64,000 nt of DNA, taken from contig WPIO01000005.1 of the NCBI GenBank assembly GCA_009760855.2, forward strand, positions 5,380,001 to 5,444,000, read 5' to 3'. The notes beneath the pieces are model-generated. The model was not told the DNA's origin. It saw nothing but the letters and a program-made list of their open reading frames with translations, and made no database searches. The number at the start of each line of letters is the position of its first letter. Within the stretch, counting starts at the first letter, position 1. Below, one piece after another: positions 12,501 to 22,269 of this stretch. The translations under genes were made by a program, and so were the position numbers. This DNA is from Cristatella mucedo (Eukaryota; Bryozoa; Phylactolaemata; Cristatellidae).

Positions 12501-15500
12501 TCCTTTGCAGCAATGTAAAACGCCTAGAAAGAGATTGAGTTCTCTGGGGCGCTTTATCAAGTGTATTATTATTATTATTCTGAAGGTTTAAATGAAAAAT
12601 AATGCATCTAGGTATCGGCAGCATAACAACAGAAAATGCCCTAGACAAATCAGTGGCGCTTAGTAGCAGTTAGTAAGTGAGGCTAAAGAAGGCTGTCAGC
12701 AAGTTGCTTTTCCTGAAGCTGGTGTGAACACTTGAAAAAGATAGCTTGGCCCGAATAGATTAAGTTAAGGAAAAGCCCCGCTAAAACGCTTTATCGGGTC
12801 TATCGTGTAATGGCAGCTCACAGAGACGTGCTGTCATTTGGGTTGCTTGAGATGTTTGGGATTGAAGTCCAACGAGTTAGCAAACCTTGCTAGACCCGTT
12901 CTTTGCTTCGTCCTCTTCTTTTTGCAGTCTATACTCTCCCTCCCAACGAAGTGATTACCAAGCACAAACTAGGCCTTCGCAAATTCACTTCATTCCCTTG
13001 CTGCGTTTATAGCTTACATCTGAACATGGATGGCAGCAAGCTAACTAAAATTGAATGAAGATAAGACTAGCTTACTAGTTATAGAAAACAAAGTTTAACT
13101 CGGAAAGTTAAAAGCTCATCACCCAAACTCGGCTCACCTTGCATATCTTTTATTTCATCTGAACCAACTTTTGGTGTCCTATTACGCAGTGACCTTTCAC
13201 TAGATGACTATATCAGCTTCACTCTCAATTCTGCCTACTTTCAGCGACATAGCATGCTAGAATTTGGGCTTTTTTAGACAGGGATACCACACCTCAATTG
13301 GTCCATGCATTTGTGACATCCTATCTTGACTACTGTAACTCACTGCTTGCTGGTCTACCAGCCTGTGCAATCAAAGGCTTACAGCTGGAGCAAAACTTTG
13401 TAGCTAGGCTCGTCTGTCGTGAGCGTGGCAGCTGCCACATCTGACCACTTTTTGCCGACCTGCATTGGCTGCCAATCAAGCATGTCATAGACTTCTAGGT
13501 TGTGTGACTCATTTGTAGATCCCTTCATTCTCTGGCTCCAGCCGACCTATCAGAACTACTCCATCACCAGGCTAGGTGACACGGCACCTGCTTTCCTGAC
13601 TCAAATAATTTAGTATCCCTAGCGAAAACGTCAACCTGTAGTTCGTATGCCACTAAAGCAGTGGTTCTCAACCTGTAGGTCGCGACCCCTTTGGGGTCGA
13701 ACGGCCCTTTCACGGGGGGGGGGGGAGGGGTCACCAAAGACCATAGGAAAGCACGCACTTCCAGATTTTGCACTCAATAATTTTACGGCTGGGGTTGCCA
13801 CAACATGAGAAACTGTATTTAAGGGTCTCGGCTTTAGATGAGTTACGACCAATATTTCTCAGCTGCTTTAGTGCCGGGAGTTCAATTGACAAGCATGAAT
13901 AATTGCTCTGAGCAACTTGAAAAAGCAGCATACAGACCAAGTTTAGCCAACTAATTATTTCTATGCATTCAGGTGCACATCATGTGTCAGAAATGTTTGC
14001 ACAGCTACCACTTAGGTGGCCTGATTCGCGTATGAGACGATGTTTCCTTTACCTCCAAACGATTGTAGAATGTCTGTCACGTCAGTGGTACCGAGACCAG
14101 CATCTTCGTCGTCAGAGTCATCCACCCTAGTTGAACTCAGCTTCTTTCTTTTCTGCCTGCTGCCTTTTGACGGAGACGGCACTCTCTCGTTCGTGGTGCA
14201 TTTACCTGAATAGAAAGAAGTAGAAGCATTCAAATTAAGATACAAATATAAGCTTGAATTAGCTAACCATAATAATGATGAAAAAATTTAATATATGATA
14301 AATTAATGGAATGTTTTATCATTCTAATAAGATAAAGACATGTACAGCTATTTCTAGGCAATTTAAACATGCTGGAAAGGTTAATGATAACATGCACAAT
14401 TTTAGCACACCTAAGGAACAGTTCTCTCTGACGGAGGTAATGTTGGGAGGAACGAGTTTGTCTCTAGCTTTCCTTCGAATGGCATCAATGGAGGGCCCTC
14501 GTGATGCCATTCGATAGAGTGTTCTAAGACTTGGAAGTTAACTAAAGGTATGGTCGTAAAAGGATTTGAGCTGAGCTAAACGACTCGAGTCAGACGAGTT
14601 GTTGAGCATTCTAAGAAGTATTGAAGATAGGTAGAAACCTAAAAGACCTAAAAAAGAGTAAGGACCAGGACTCAAATAGTTACGATGTTTGACAAGAACC
14701 CAATGAAGTTCAATGAAATGTGTAACAATGTGGCAGGTGCAATGCTCACGACAGACAAGCCTAGATGCCGAGTTTTGCACCAAGCATCTAATGACGCTGG
14801 CAGGATGACCCGAAAGTAGTGAACGACTTAATGAATGAACTTCATGAACTTAGTGAAAGACTTAATCCAAGACGGCATGTCACAAACAGCATGGCTTTGG
14901 TATTCTTATCTAAGGACCCCGGAATTGTGCAATGTTACCGAGCTGAAATAGGTACATTTGACTAAGGTGCTGGCATTTCACGACAGACATTTCACCTAGG
15001 GCAGAGGGATGGAATCATGCATCAGCCAGCTCTTTATTTCCATTCCAATTGGAGCTGATAGCTGCTGAGGCACTTCTGCTGCTTTGATTTGATACAATTA
15101 TCAAATCATTATGAGGTACATACAAATGTATGACGTCATTGTATTACACCTATCATTCAACATGGAACAATAAAAGCCAACCACGTAATATCAATAATTG
15201 TATACACACAGATTCAGCACTGTACTATAAACAAAATTAAACGGTACCAGAGTAATAACAATATAAAATGCAAGCAAAAGTAGTACTTCTAGCTCAAAAG
15301 GTAAGGTTTCTTATCAGGCAGCAGCAAATCTGAAGTGGTGAATTGCAGCAGAAGTATTTACATACACATTGGCATAAACGCTACGTCTGAGCTTCCCACT
15401 TAAGTCATTTGCCTTAAACGGGAGCTCTTAACGGTGCCAGTTCTTTCCAACCTGCGACAAATACCGAAGGTGGCCCTGGGAAACACGGCTAGCGAGTCGT

Positions 15501-16120
15501 ACTTGCAGTACCAAAACACGTAGGTATGCCGATGGCTACGAAATACTACTGAAACTCGTTACAGATCTTAGACTGTAATCTCCATGATCCGTATTGCTGC
15601 ACTTTCCATGGCAACTTTGGTATGCTTTGCTTATGCATCCGCATGCTTTGATAGTCTAACTGGGCTTGCTTTGACAGTTTAAGCAGGCATGTATGTGAGT
15701 AAGCTTCGATGGCCAGCCTGTTCATTAAAGCCGATATGCAAATGCTTCTAAAAGATCAAATGACAGTGGGTCTAGTGTCATATAAGTCCAAGTTTGCTAA
15801 TGCATTCTGAATTAATTTGAATACACAAATTAACGAATGTATTAATGAGTGCATGTGTAGGGACAGATCCTAACTGGAGAGCTTTAGATGCATCCCTGCA
15901 GGTCAAATGGCTGATCCTGAGTCACCCCATATAGAACATCTTAAACCCAAGCCAACTTTGTCAACAACACTGACCGTAAGAAATGTAACTGTTGGCTAGG
16001 TATACGGCTAGGCATACCTTTTCCTGCCGGCAATCGACATGTGACCTCTCCGTCACTTTCATCGAATCCAAATTTCTTTACCAGGCTCGCGTTTTCCTTG
16101 TTTTCATTCGGTTGGGCCAT
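3374..16120 (-). CDS. SYCP3: Synaptonemal complex protein 3 (Cor1/XLR family), six coding exons, complete
   Basis: I joined six exons: 16120-16018, 14205-14053, 10267-10150, 6864-6765, 3808-3710 and 3538-3374. All junctions are GT-AG and all phases agree, giving 245 residues plus TGA; vertebrate SYCP3 is about 236. Residues 1-85 are a polar head with a basic stretch (RQKRKKL) followed by acidic DDSDDED. Residues 86-245 are the coiled-coil Cor1 domain. It contains the family motif AKRKRL, a core reading [18 protein letters not shown], a glutamine-rich helix, and the C-terminal KKSLQTLFF that corresponds to the filament-forming tail. In the known family SYCP3 forms fibres along meiotic chromosome axes in the nucleus, so germline expression is expected. 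ATG 16120 is used because it is the first ATG of the frame. AATAAA lies about 50 bases past the stop. Identification rests on residue-by-residue resemblance recalled from the vertebrate protein. Confidence 0.93.
3710..3808 (-). CDS. SYCP3: SYCP3 coding exon 5 (glutamine-rich helix)
   Basis: The acceptor is TATTTCAG and the donor is AACAAG|GTTAGC, phase 0 on both sides. It encodes 33 residues, including [16 protein letters not shown], that match the mid coiled coil of SYCP3. Confidence 0.93.
4060..4645 (+). mobile_element. LINE family B (L2/CR1-like) 3' fragment in SYCP3 intron 4
   Basis: Carries the C-terminal block of the second LINE family ([24 protein letters not shown]) and its 3' UTR. 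It ends near ATTACAT with the GTGGAGTTACAG motif shared with other family B copies. Confidence 0.75.
5430..6410 (+). mobile_element. LINE family A remnant split by SINE-A
   Basis: The RT box is degraded (YAGDT-like near 5550). The element breaks near 6057 and resumes near 6200 with GAGTTGCCATATTACAC, the sequence expected next in this family. Between them lies a minus-strand SINE-A. The tail with AATATTATTATTAAT ends near 6410. Confidence 0.7.
6058..6199 (-). mobile_element. SINE-A, tRNA-derived, with LINE-A-like tail
   Basis: On the minus strand there is a tRNA-like head with GGCTCGAGCC as box B, then a tail resembling the LINE-A 3' end (GAGATTAAGTTCTCTTAGGG). It is inserted in a LINE-A copy. 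Confidence 0.65.
6498..6587. repeat. (TG)n / (TA)n microsatellite
   Basis: About 75 bases of TG with TGAG variants, followed by a short TA run. It lies in SYCP3 intron 4 just downstream of exon 4. Confidence 0.95.
6765..6864 (-). CDS. SYCP3: SYCP3 coding exon 4 (coiled-coil core)
   Basis: The acceptor is CATATTTCAG and the donor is CTTCAG|GTATGG. It encodes [11 protein letters not shown] followed by the conserved [17 protein letters not shown] block. It completes the split Arg codon from exon 3 and ends in phase 0. Confidence 0.94.
7236..8345 (+). mobile_element. LINE family B remnant with nested LINE-A tail, SYCP3 intron 3
   Basis: RT C-terminal region: [39 protein letters not shown] and [13 protein letters not shown] are readable across frameshifts. 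The 3' UTR is split at about 8037-8112 by a minus-strand piece of LINE-A tail. It ends in repeated ATTAC units. Confidence 0.8.
8037..8112 (-). mobile_element. Very short LINE-A 3' tail inserted in LINE-B
   Basis: An approximately 76-base piece with the ATT run and the TTCTCTGATTGCG tail of family A, sitting inside LINE-B where family B otherwise continues. It is an extreme 5' truncation of reverse transcription. Confidence 0.6.
8346..8700 (-). repeat. Possible solo LTR (weak)
   Basis: Read on the minus strand, AATAAACGGTCGCTTGTCTG followed by an approximately 60-base C/T-rich stretch ending TTGACA looks like the R-U5 end of an LTR retrotransposon. The plus strand has a 107-codon open frame here that I do not recognise. 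The 5' edge and target duplication were not found. Confidence 0.25.
8728..8900 (-). mobile_element. SINE-B, tRNA-derived, nearly intact
   Basis: On the minus strand the head GTGAGCCGTGATGGCACAC carries a box A-like GATGGCACACTAGGTAAGG. An exact GGTTCGATTCC box B follows, then a body with CTTCTGTCGCTAT and a tail TTTAATCAGCTAGGAT. It is about 90% identical by eye to the copy at 39338. Confidence 0.75.
9685..9828 (+). mobile_element. SINE-A, tRNA-derived, in SYCP3 intron 3
   Basis: The head is GGTTTGGCCGAGTGGTTAAG (box A) with GGGCTCGAGCCCC (box B). The short tail GAGATTATGCTCTCCTGGGG is followed by an ATT-rich run. The first half resembles a tRNA but no full cloverleaf forms. Confidence 0.7.
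10150..10267 (-). CDS. SYCP3: SYCP3 coding exon 3 (start of Cor1 domain)
   Basis: The acceptor is TTTCTTGCAG and the donor is AAAG|GTGAGC. It encodes residues 86-125. The family hallmark [10 protein letters not shown] is followed by a segment ending KVQQTER that aligns without gaps to vertebrate SYCP3. Confidence 0.94.
10422..10500 (-). mobile_element. SINE-B fragment, degraded
   Basis: CAGCTGATTCTGCAGTCTTA and CAGAAGAGCC match the SINE-B tail and body with many changes. The head is lost. Confidence 0.4.
10735..11640 (-). mobile_element. LINE family B remnant in SYCP3 intron 2
   Basis: On the minus strand: [16 protein letters not shown] and [17 protein letters not shown], then family B C-terminal and 3' UTR sequence. 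It abuts a plus-strand LINE-A copy, giving a tail-out arrangement. Confidence 0.75.
11641..12586 (+). mobile_element. LINE family A, best-preserved C-terminal copy
   Basis: A 230-codon open stretch at 11899-12591 reads through [73 protein letters not shown] and [12 protein letters not shown]. This is the thumb/C-terminal tail typical of L2/CR1 LINEs. It ends in the family tail plus (ATT)n. It is 5'-truncated and the RT core is missing. Confidence 0.85.
12900..13650 (+). mobile_element. LINE family A remnant, interrupted by hAT relic
   Basis: Readable pieces include the [19 protein letters not shown]-like block near 13310 and the HWLPIKH-like block near 13465. The copy is cut at about 13658 by the SPIN-like element. 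Sequence resembling the next part of the LINE (CCGGGAGTTC against CCTGGAACTC) resumes near 13874, but this is weak. Confidence 0.65.
13651..13873. mobile_element. SPIN-like non-autonomous hAT relic
   Basis: The left end CAGTGGTTCTCAACCT (13659-13674), followed by GGTCGCGACCCC, TTTCAC and GACCATAGGAAAGCAC, matches the terminal region I recall for SPIN hAT transposons. Farther right, AATAATTTTACGGCTGGGG and CAACATGAGAAACTGTAT match the other SPIN end in inverted order. The middle is deleted and an approximately 13-base poly(G) has expanded inside. The outermost bases CACTAAAGCAG and CTGCTTTAGTG are inverted copies of each other. Confidence 0.7.
14053..14205 (-). CDS. SYCP3: SYCP3 coding exon 2 (basic/acidic linker)
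   Basis: The acceptor is TTCTATTCAG and the donor is GGAG|GTAAAG. It encodes residues 35-86, including the basic RQKRKKL (possible nuclear localisation signal), the acidic DDSDDED, and [11 protein letters not shown], which lines up with the segment just before the coiled coil in vertebrate SYCP3. Confidence 0.9.
14319..14510 (-). other. Open stretch inside SYCP3 intron 1, possible cassette exon (weak)
   Basis: A short frame with [16 protein letters not shown] ends at TTAG|GTGTGC in the same phase as exon 1. It has no clear acceptor and no resemblance to SYCP3. Including it is not needed for an intact frame. Confidence 0.15.
14535..14792 (-). mobile_element. LINE family A fragment
   Basis: The minus strand reads [16 protein letters not shown] and LHWVLVKHR, the LINE-A C-terminal block. 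Both ends are truncated. Confidence 0.65.
16018..16120 (-). CDS. SYCP3: SYCP3 coding exon 1
   Basis: Starts at ATG (16118-16120) and encodes 34 residues beginning [10 protein letters not shown], plus one base of a split Gly codon. The donor is G|GTATGC. The segment is polar and not conserved in the family. It belongs here because its phase and position fit exon 2. An upstream non-coding exon is possible: a TTTCAG occurs about 40 bases before the ATG. Confidence 0.8.
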
Positions 16121-16211
16121 TTCTGAAGTATTCAACTGTGACCGGTTTGCCTTGGTAGCTGAAACGTCGAACGAAGTCAGTATTGCAAGGCCGCGGTTCG
16201 CGAGTTAAACT

Positions 16212-16395
16212 TGTCTCACGTGCAAAATTTGCCAGCTTATCATGCAAGAATGTAAAAACAACTTGAAATATTGGGCAGAACGTTGGGTGGGACATGTTTC
16301 TCGAGATTCTTTCGAAGTCGTGTGACCCAGCACCACTGCTGGATTCCGAAATGCATACACCCTAAACGACTGAGTTGACATTCGCACGTGAGACA
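16212..16395. promoter_or_regulatory. Inverted E-box pair upstream of SYCP3
   Basis: TGTCTCACGTGC at 16212-16223 and its exact reverse complement at 16384-16395 flank 160 bases. Each carries a CACGTG E-box. They lie 90-280 bases before the SYCP3 ATG, where a promoter would be expected. bHLH-zip factors bind CACGTG in general; use here is inferred. Confidence 0.4.
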
Positions 16396-16439
16396 TTGTT
16401 CACACCATTTGAGACGTGCCCCCTCGTGCCTGCTCATAA

Positions 16440-17165
16440 GTGTTTATTCATTGCAGGTATCCCAAGAGGCAGTTACTTCAAGAATTGACAGTAACCAATA
16501 GGTGTGGAAATTCATCAGCATCATCACTGACGGTCGGTTGTGCCCACATCTTATAATGCATAACAGCTTTGTGGGCCTTAGAGCTATCTGGGTGAAAGCA
16601 CGAAGGTAATTTCGGTATGTGTGTTGCCTTGACACTATTAGCCTCACTATTTGATACAAACTGTCTTAGAAGGTTCTAGCCCTGTGACCGACATCTTGTA
16701 CTACCTTAGTGTCGCCAAGCAGCCATAAATCTGTTCAGATGCGACTGTGCTGCTTCGGGGCTCTAAGTCGCACATTTACGGTGGCAGATACAAAACTGCA
16801 GCAAGTCAGAGCATCAATCCTGTAGCCTAGCGATGGCACATACGGGGCACTCTTTAGGTCGTGGTCTCGCAGACAGGTGACCAGTGGTAGGCACCACTCT
16901 ACTGTCCTGATCCAGCCGAGCAGCCGCCATAGAAAGCTTCTGCCAACTAAAATTTGTCTATAAACTAACACTGCAGCTCGAGCCATAATTTATTTCAAGC
17001 AGACAGCCAATGATCCTCGGACAACACTTTTTCGTGCTAGCCACTGGCCACATGAACCCATTTTGAGAGAGTGGCAGAAGATTTGACCAAAGAGCCAGCA
17101 GAGGCTTATCATAAGCACTTGGCCTTGGGTTCTTTACCTACATCCCTCAAAGAAGCCATTGTCAT
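16440..17165. other. Intergenic, no gene seen
   Basis: Only short unconvincing open frames occur here, and no family resemblance was found. Confidence 0.5.
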
Positions 17166-17169
17166 GCAA

Positions 17170-17855
17170 TCATAAAGAAATCAAAAATAGGCCAGAAGAA
17201 CTTAATTAACGTTTCCTCACGTTAAAACACGAAATCTAGCTAGGAAATTTCAGTCAGGATTTAAACCCCATCACTACAGTGAGCATCCGGCACCACAGTG
17301 TTGTGTGCAATGACCTTCTCTATAATCCTGTCTTGGTAAGGTCTCTTTGCCAGAAGTGCTTCATCTCTTGGCAAAAATTGACACCATTGATCGCCAAGTC
17401 CTTTTTGAGCACCTATCGTCTCACGTGGACGTCATGGCAGAGCAGTGCAGTGGCTTAGGCCTTCTCTTAATGGATTTCTGGAGCATAGACGATAGCCGCC
17501 TGCGATCATCCGGTGAGCATTTGACTCAGGTCGTCCAGGTGTGCCTCTAAACCAGCCCCGAATTCTTTGGAGACTGCAACTTCCTTTCCTAAGCACCTAA
17601 AGCCGGAACTCCTTACATGCTGGCGTCATGACACCCAGTGATTTGACGGCATTTAAAGGGAACCTAAGAACACATTGTTCTTCGGAAAATAATATTCGTC
17701 CTGTATATGTACGTACGTGCTGTCACTGTGCCTGTTACTATCACTTATCAGTTGATATGCTAGATTTCCAGCCAGTGCGAATGCCTAGAAAGAGACTGTG
17801 TTTCCTTAAAACGCTTTAAAATTCTTTATCAGTATTACTGTTACTATTATTATTA
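17170..17855 (+). mobile_element. LINE family A remnant, deleted
   Basis: An RT start (FQSGFKPHH-like near 17250) jumps to the C-terminal KAGTPY/LTAFKGNLRTH region and the family tail GCCTAGAAAGAGACTG with an ATT run. Confidence 0.65.
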
Positions 17856-17984
17856 TTTACAGTTGCTTAAGACATTTTCCATTCCCATTAACACTTTCGC
17901 AGCTTCAAGACCGAGAACGGATGCGTGGATTTTGGGTATTTCACAGCTCCGTTGGTATGTTAGAACTGCTTATAAAAATAATAA

Positions 17985-18352
17985 AAATAATACATTTCTA
18001 TATTGCCCTCAGAGAACTGACTCTATTTCTAGGTACTATACAGATGTTGCATAGAAAGCATTACCAGATGATTGGTGGTAACGTCCGCATGCAGCAGGCA
18101 TAGTATCAGCACGTGCATGCACATGAAAGAATTAGGTAAAAGACCCACCAAATTCTGCAATGAGCAGGTGCGTTTCAAGTTTCTTTTTAAATTTCGTCGT
18201 TCCATGAAACTTTGTGACGTGCGTCGGTAGTGAGTTCCACGCTTTGGGAGCATAAGAACTAAAAGTACGGTCTCCAACGGCTTTGAGGTTCGTACGCGGT
18301 ATGGCTAAACGATTCGAGTCAGAACAGCGGTTTGTATAATTCTTCACATGGA
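17985..18352 (-). mobile_element. LINE family A 3' end
   Basis: On the minus strand: [19 protein letters not shown] and TTKFKKKLETHL, followed by the 3' UTR and an ATT-rich tail. It lies tail-to-tail with the copy at 17170. Confidence 0.75.
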
Positions 18353-18354
18353 CA

Positions 18355-19755
18355 GAATTCTTCAGCTTATAACATGGAGGGCGTGCTATTTCAGCCAGTA
18401 TTTCTGCGGTTGGACTTTCCTATGCCATGCTAAGCTGAAAGAGGCAAGAGAGCCGGGTAATCTGCTATTGCAGTTTATAAGACAACTGTCAGGTAAGTAC
18501 ATTCCATTTAAACGGGGTGCGAGGCTTCAGCTATGATCAGCTTTCAACCATTTTTTTTCTCGAAATGTGAGCGAACGGATTTCCTACACCCTATTCGTTA
18601 TCCCTTTGCATGAATTATTAAGTTAAGCACGCTGCCACAGAAAACGACACGCAACTTAGCAGTGTAAACTTACGAGCTCAATACTGCACTGAATAGGAAA
18701 TAGCGAAGTAATGGAAAAAATTTCGGTAAACGTACATTTTAACTTACGGATTTAGCAGGACGATTCTGCAACCGTGCAGACGTTACTAAAGTGCGACTTC
18801 CAGCAGGCAGACGTCATTGTGCGCTGGCCGATAGCAGACGACACCACGAGCCGGCCTCGCACAAGCGGCGAGCCGGCTTTGACGGTACCGACAGTTTCCG
18901 TCAGTATGAATGCTTCTCTTAAGAAAAAACCTCTCAAAAATTGAGAGAGCTTTTTCTGTATCAGCGATTCAGCAACTAAGCACCTGTTCTGACCGCGCGA
19001 CTTTTGCTGCACGACATCCGCCTGCCGCGACTGGTGGCCGCCGTGCTTACTTCCGGCAGGGCACTGCGCCGTAGGGATGGCAGCTCAGAAGTGACAGCTC
19101 CTGTTAGCTACCGTTGTTCCAGGGTTCTCAAAAGACCCATACAAAAGGAATCGGACCAGTGTGCTTCCGGAGCTGCCTTCTCTTGCTTAAGTTTCTTACT
19201 TTAGCTCCGTGAGGTCGAAGATAATAATTTGCATGCATTGCATCTTGATAATCGAAATGGTGCAGTTTCATCGTTCCATTCGGCGGCGCCTTGGTAACTG
19301 ATCACATGGCACGTCATAATGTTGGCCGGCATGCACCGAATCATGATCGAGTGGTTTGCTTGCCGGTAGCCGATCTCAACCCTAGCCAGTACACTCGAAA
19401 CGGCATGGCCGAGCCTCGCTGATTTACCTTTATTGGTACTGCGTTCGCTTATTAAAAAATGCAGGCGGTATTTTTCTTTTTCACTCCCTAACAGCGAGCA
19501 GCTCAGTAGATTGTGACCTGAGAATTTTGAATCTGGCTGTAGGGCGGCACGCTCAGAGCATAAAGAAAGCAATTCAAAATATGATTTTCAAAATACGAGT
19601 CCACCGCGGGAGTCGGATGACAGGACGTGGCTGCAGATTTCGAGCAGCCGACTCCAAGAAGCTTTCGCCAGTTCGTGTGCAGCACAAAGCGGACAAAGCC
19701 TAACATATATAAGAGTTACCTAAGAATATATTTCAAGAGAATAACGTAAGGTGAA
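18355..19755. other. Intergenic, no gene recognised
   Basis: Contains a short hairpin (CTCTCAAAAATTGAGAG at about 18931) and a 123-codon minus-strand open frame at 19201-19572 with no recognisable motif. I do not call a gene. Confidence 0.45.
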
Positions 19756-19759
19756 CTAA

Positions 19760-20612
19760 TGTATCTCAGACTGTAACTCCACAAAGCCGAAAAGACTATG
19801 TGGGTGTTACGCAGGAGAGTTTTGTAAAGCGCACTCACAGCCTAAGCGGCTTTCGGTACGCGTTCGGTAGCCAACAGACTTCATCTCACGAAACGAAGTG
19901 ATAGTGAGAAGCATAGCTGATTCAGGAGAGCAGTTAAGGTAGTGAGTAACATGGAAGTAGCAGCTCAGGGAGGCTGGAAAAGATGTGCCATGGTCGGCAG
20001 CCGGAGAGTCGTTGTCGTTGCGTAGAAATTGTGGAACTGAGTTCCAAAGTCTAGGACCTGCAGAATAATAGCCTCTGTCGCCAACGATCTTCAAGCGGAG
20101 GATGGAGCAGCTAATGTATTGTGCATACAGGACCTGAAGGCACGCGGAGGCTGAAACTGGCGAAGCTGTTCGCCTACATATGAAGGAGCCAAGCCGTTTC
20201 GAACCTTGTGGGTAAGCATAAGAACTTTGCTATGTATCCGTTAAACAACTGGCAGCCATCCTAGCTCTTTCAGCAAAGGAGAAGCGTGGTAAAACCTATG
20301 GGATTTGTAAACTAGCCTTGCAGCTATATTCATCGCCTGCTGCAGTGGCCCAGTAGCGTTTACCAGTAGCTCAGCCAAAAGCGAATCACAATAATCAAGC
20401 CGAGACAGAACTAAGGAGCTGTTTAAATTTTGCGATAGCCACCGTGGAAGACAGTTACTAATCTTAGATATAGATCAGACGTGATGGCTAGCTGTGGAAG
20501 CAGTCTTCTTAACGAAGCTTTCAAAATTTAGGCAGCTGTCGAAGACAAAGCCTAAATTCCGAGCACATGGTGATGGATCTAATGAGCTCTGTGACTTAGC
20601 GGATGAGACTCT
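19760..20612 (-). mobile_element. LINE family B remnant
   Basis: On the minus strand, [20 protein letters not shown] and the characteristic 3' UTR (GTGGAGTTACAG, TACATT) are present. Upstream parts of the C-terminal domain follow to about 20610 with stops. Confidence 0.75.
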
Positions 20613-20954
20613 CGCGGCTCTCGCACGAACGATGTAAATAGCGAGCGAGTTCGATGGAGGTTATTTCTGCAACGTGAAGAGGAGAAAGAAGGAAGAGTGT
20701 TTAGCATCTGCACTGCTGCCGACAGCCAGGTGCCATTAGGGAGCTAGCAACTCACGTGACCTTCACCGCCATCGGCTGCTTGATGGAGGTAGCGACCCCT
20801 TAGGTGCTCAGTGAGACCACCGATCACTACGGTTTGACATGTGAAAGAGAGCAGAATCAGCCGTTGCGAGTCAGCTGCTCCGTGACCCATAAAATTTTCC
20901 GTATTTCATAATGCAAGACACCCCGCAGCTACAGTACATCGCAAGCTGCAACAA

Positions 20955-21215
20955 TTACCGGTTAAAAATTACCACAGGAGCCTTCGAAGTCGGTCTCTGT
21001 TGAATTTTCAACATAGTAAAGACATTTCTATCCCAATATCTGAAGGCTCTTAGTCTGACGTTAAAACTAAAGACAACGTTTGAGGAAACCGATTGAACTC
21101 TCAGACATACCGTTATAGGTTGTTGCCGCTTATCTATCAACCTGCGATACAATCCTGTCGAAGTCGCTAAGTGTCCAGCTACTGCTCGGTGTGGAAAGTG
21201 CCACGGGTTTAGCAT
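20955..21215 (-). other. Unplaced exon-like stretch 1 (weak)
   Basis: On the minus strand the frame HFPHRAVAGHLATSTGLYRR runs to a good donor (AACG|GTATGT at about 21107-21116). No partner exon or family was recognised, so it may be chance. Confidence 0.15.
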
Positions 21216-21858
21216 GTGTGTGCTGTCTGTTTATGCACTTGAGCTGCTTCCCGAGTCTGGGCAGACCTTCTCTTCCTTCCAACCTTCTCTTGCTCTGCCC
21301 TCACTCATAAGTTGTAGCAGCCAACTCGATCTATTTTAGGTGTCGCCTGTTGCCCGGCAGTCTAATTCACATGAAACCTGTGTTTTAGGTATTATGCTTT
21401 TCCCCATTGTTTAAGAAAGTTGTTTGCAACTTCGAAAAACCTTGCAGGAGACTACGGTTGTCTTGCACCGGACTGGCTGGGCTCGTTCGCTGTGCAAGAC
21501 CATATCACTAACTGTAGCTGCGGTTATATCGTGACAGTAAGGTAATACAAATTATAGAGTTTAGATGTCTACGATGAATTCTGGATCTTGTAGAATTCAA
21601 ATAGTGGTCACTCTCGGTTAATGGGCACTTAGTGGATCACTGGTTCCAGCAGTATCAGGGCTCATGTGGGATTAGGCTGCAATCAGTGGCAGTGTCTGCT
21701 GATGCCTGCGTGCCTCGGATAAGTCCTGCGGCAGCTTTTGCTGCACTGTATTGCTACTGCTCGCTCACTGTTTTCTCACTTCAGGTCCTATTCGTGCGCT
21801 ACCTGGGCACGGCATAACATCTTTTTATCGATGCTAGTTTTGGTGGCGCACCAAGATC

Positions 21859-22068
21859 TCACCATATCAGCTCTACCATCACGGAACCCTTGGGTAGCTT
21901 TAAGATGTCGTAGTTGCAGTCGCGGAAAAAGCAGAACGTCCGCCGACGATCCCCGTCACCAGTTTGTTCTTTCTCCAGGGAGCTAGGCGAAAGCGTAACT
22001 CCCTTCGTTCTTCTCACCCTCGGTTCTGTCATACCTTCCCACGACTGCCCCCGTGCCATAGCAATCAA
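21859..22068 (-). other. Unplaced exon-like stretch 2 (weak)
   Basis: The minus-strand frame RRRTFCFFRDCNYDILKLPK continues to VMVELI and a consensus donor ATG|GTGAGA near 21862. Its composition is protein-like, but the family is unknown and no neighbouring exon was found. Confidence 0.25.
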
Positions 22069-22269
22069 GGAGCGGCACAGTCTGCTCGCAGGCTACATCG
22101 ATTAAGGGGTGGCTCCGGCACCCCGTAACTGCAGTCGCGAGCGAAGTTGTCTTCTGGTAGAGGTTGTACGACATCAGATCGCCGATCAAATACCTGAAGG
22201 CCGTAGTGAGCAATGACCGGGTAGCTCTGTGGTAGAGTAAAGTAGGTCCAGGCTTCTTGTGCACTAGTC

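Noticed and set aside
19201-19572. 123-codon minus-strand frame
   Set aside because: No conserved motif or splice context; length is compatible with chance.
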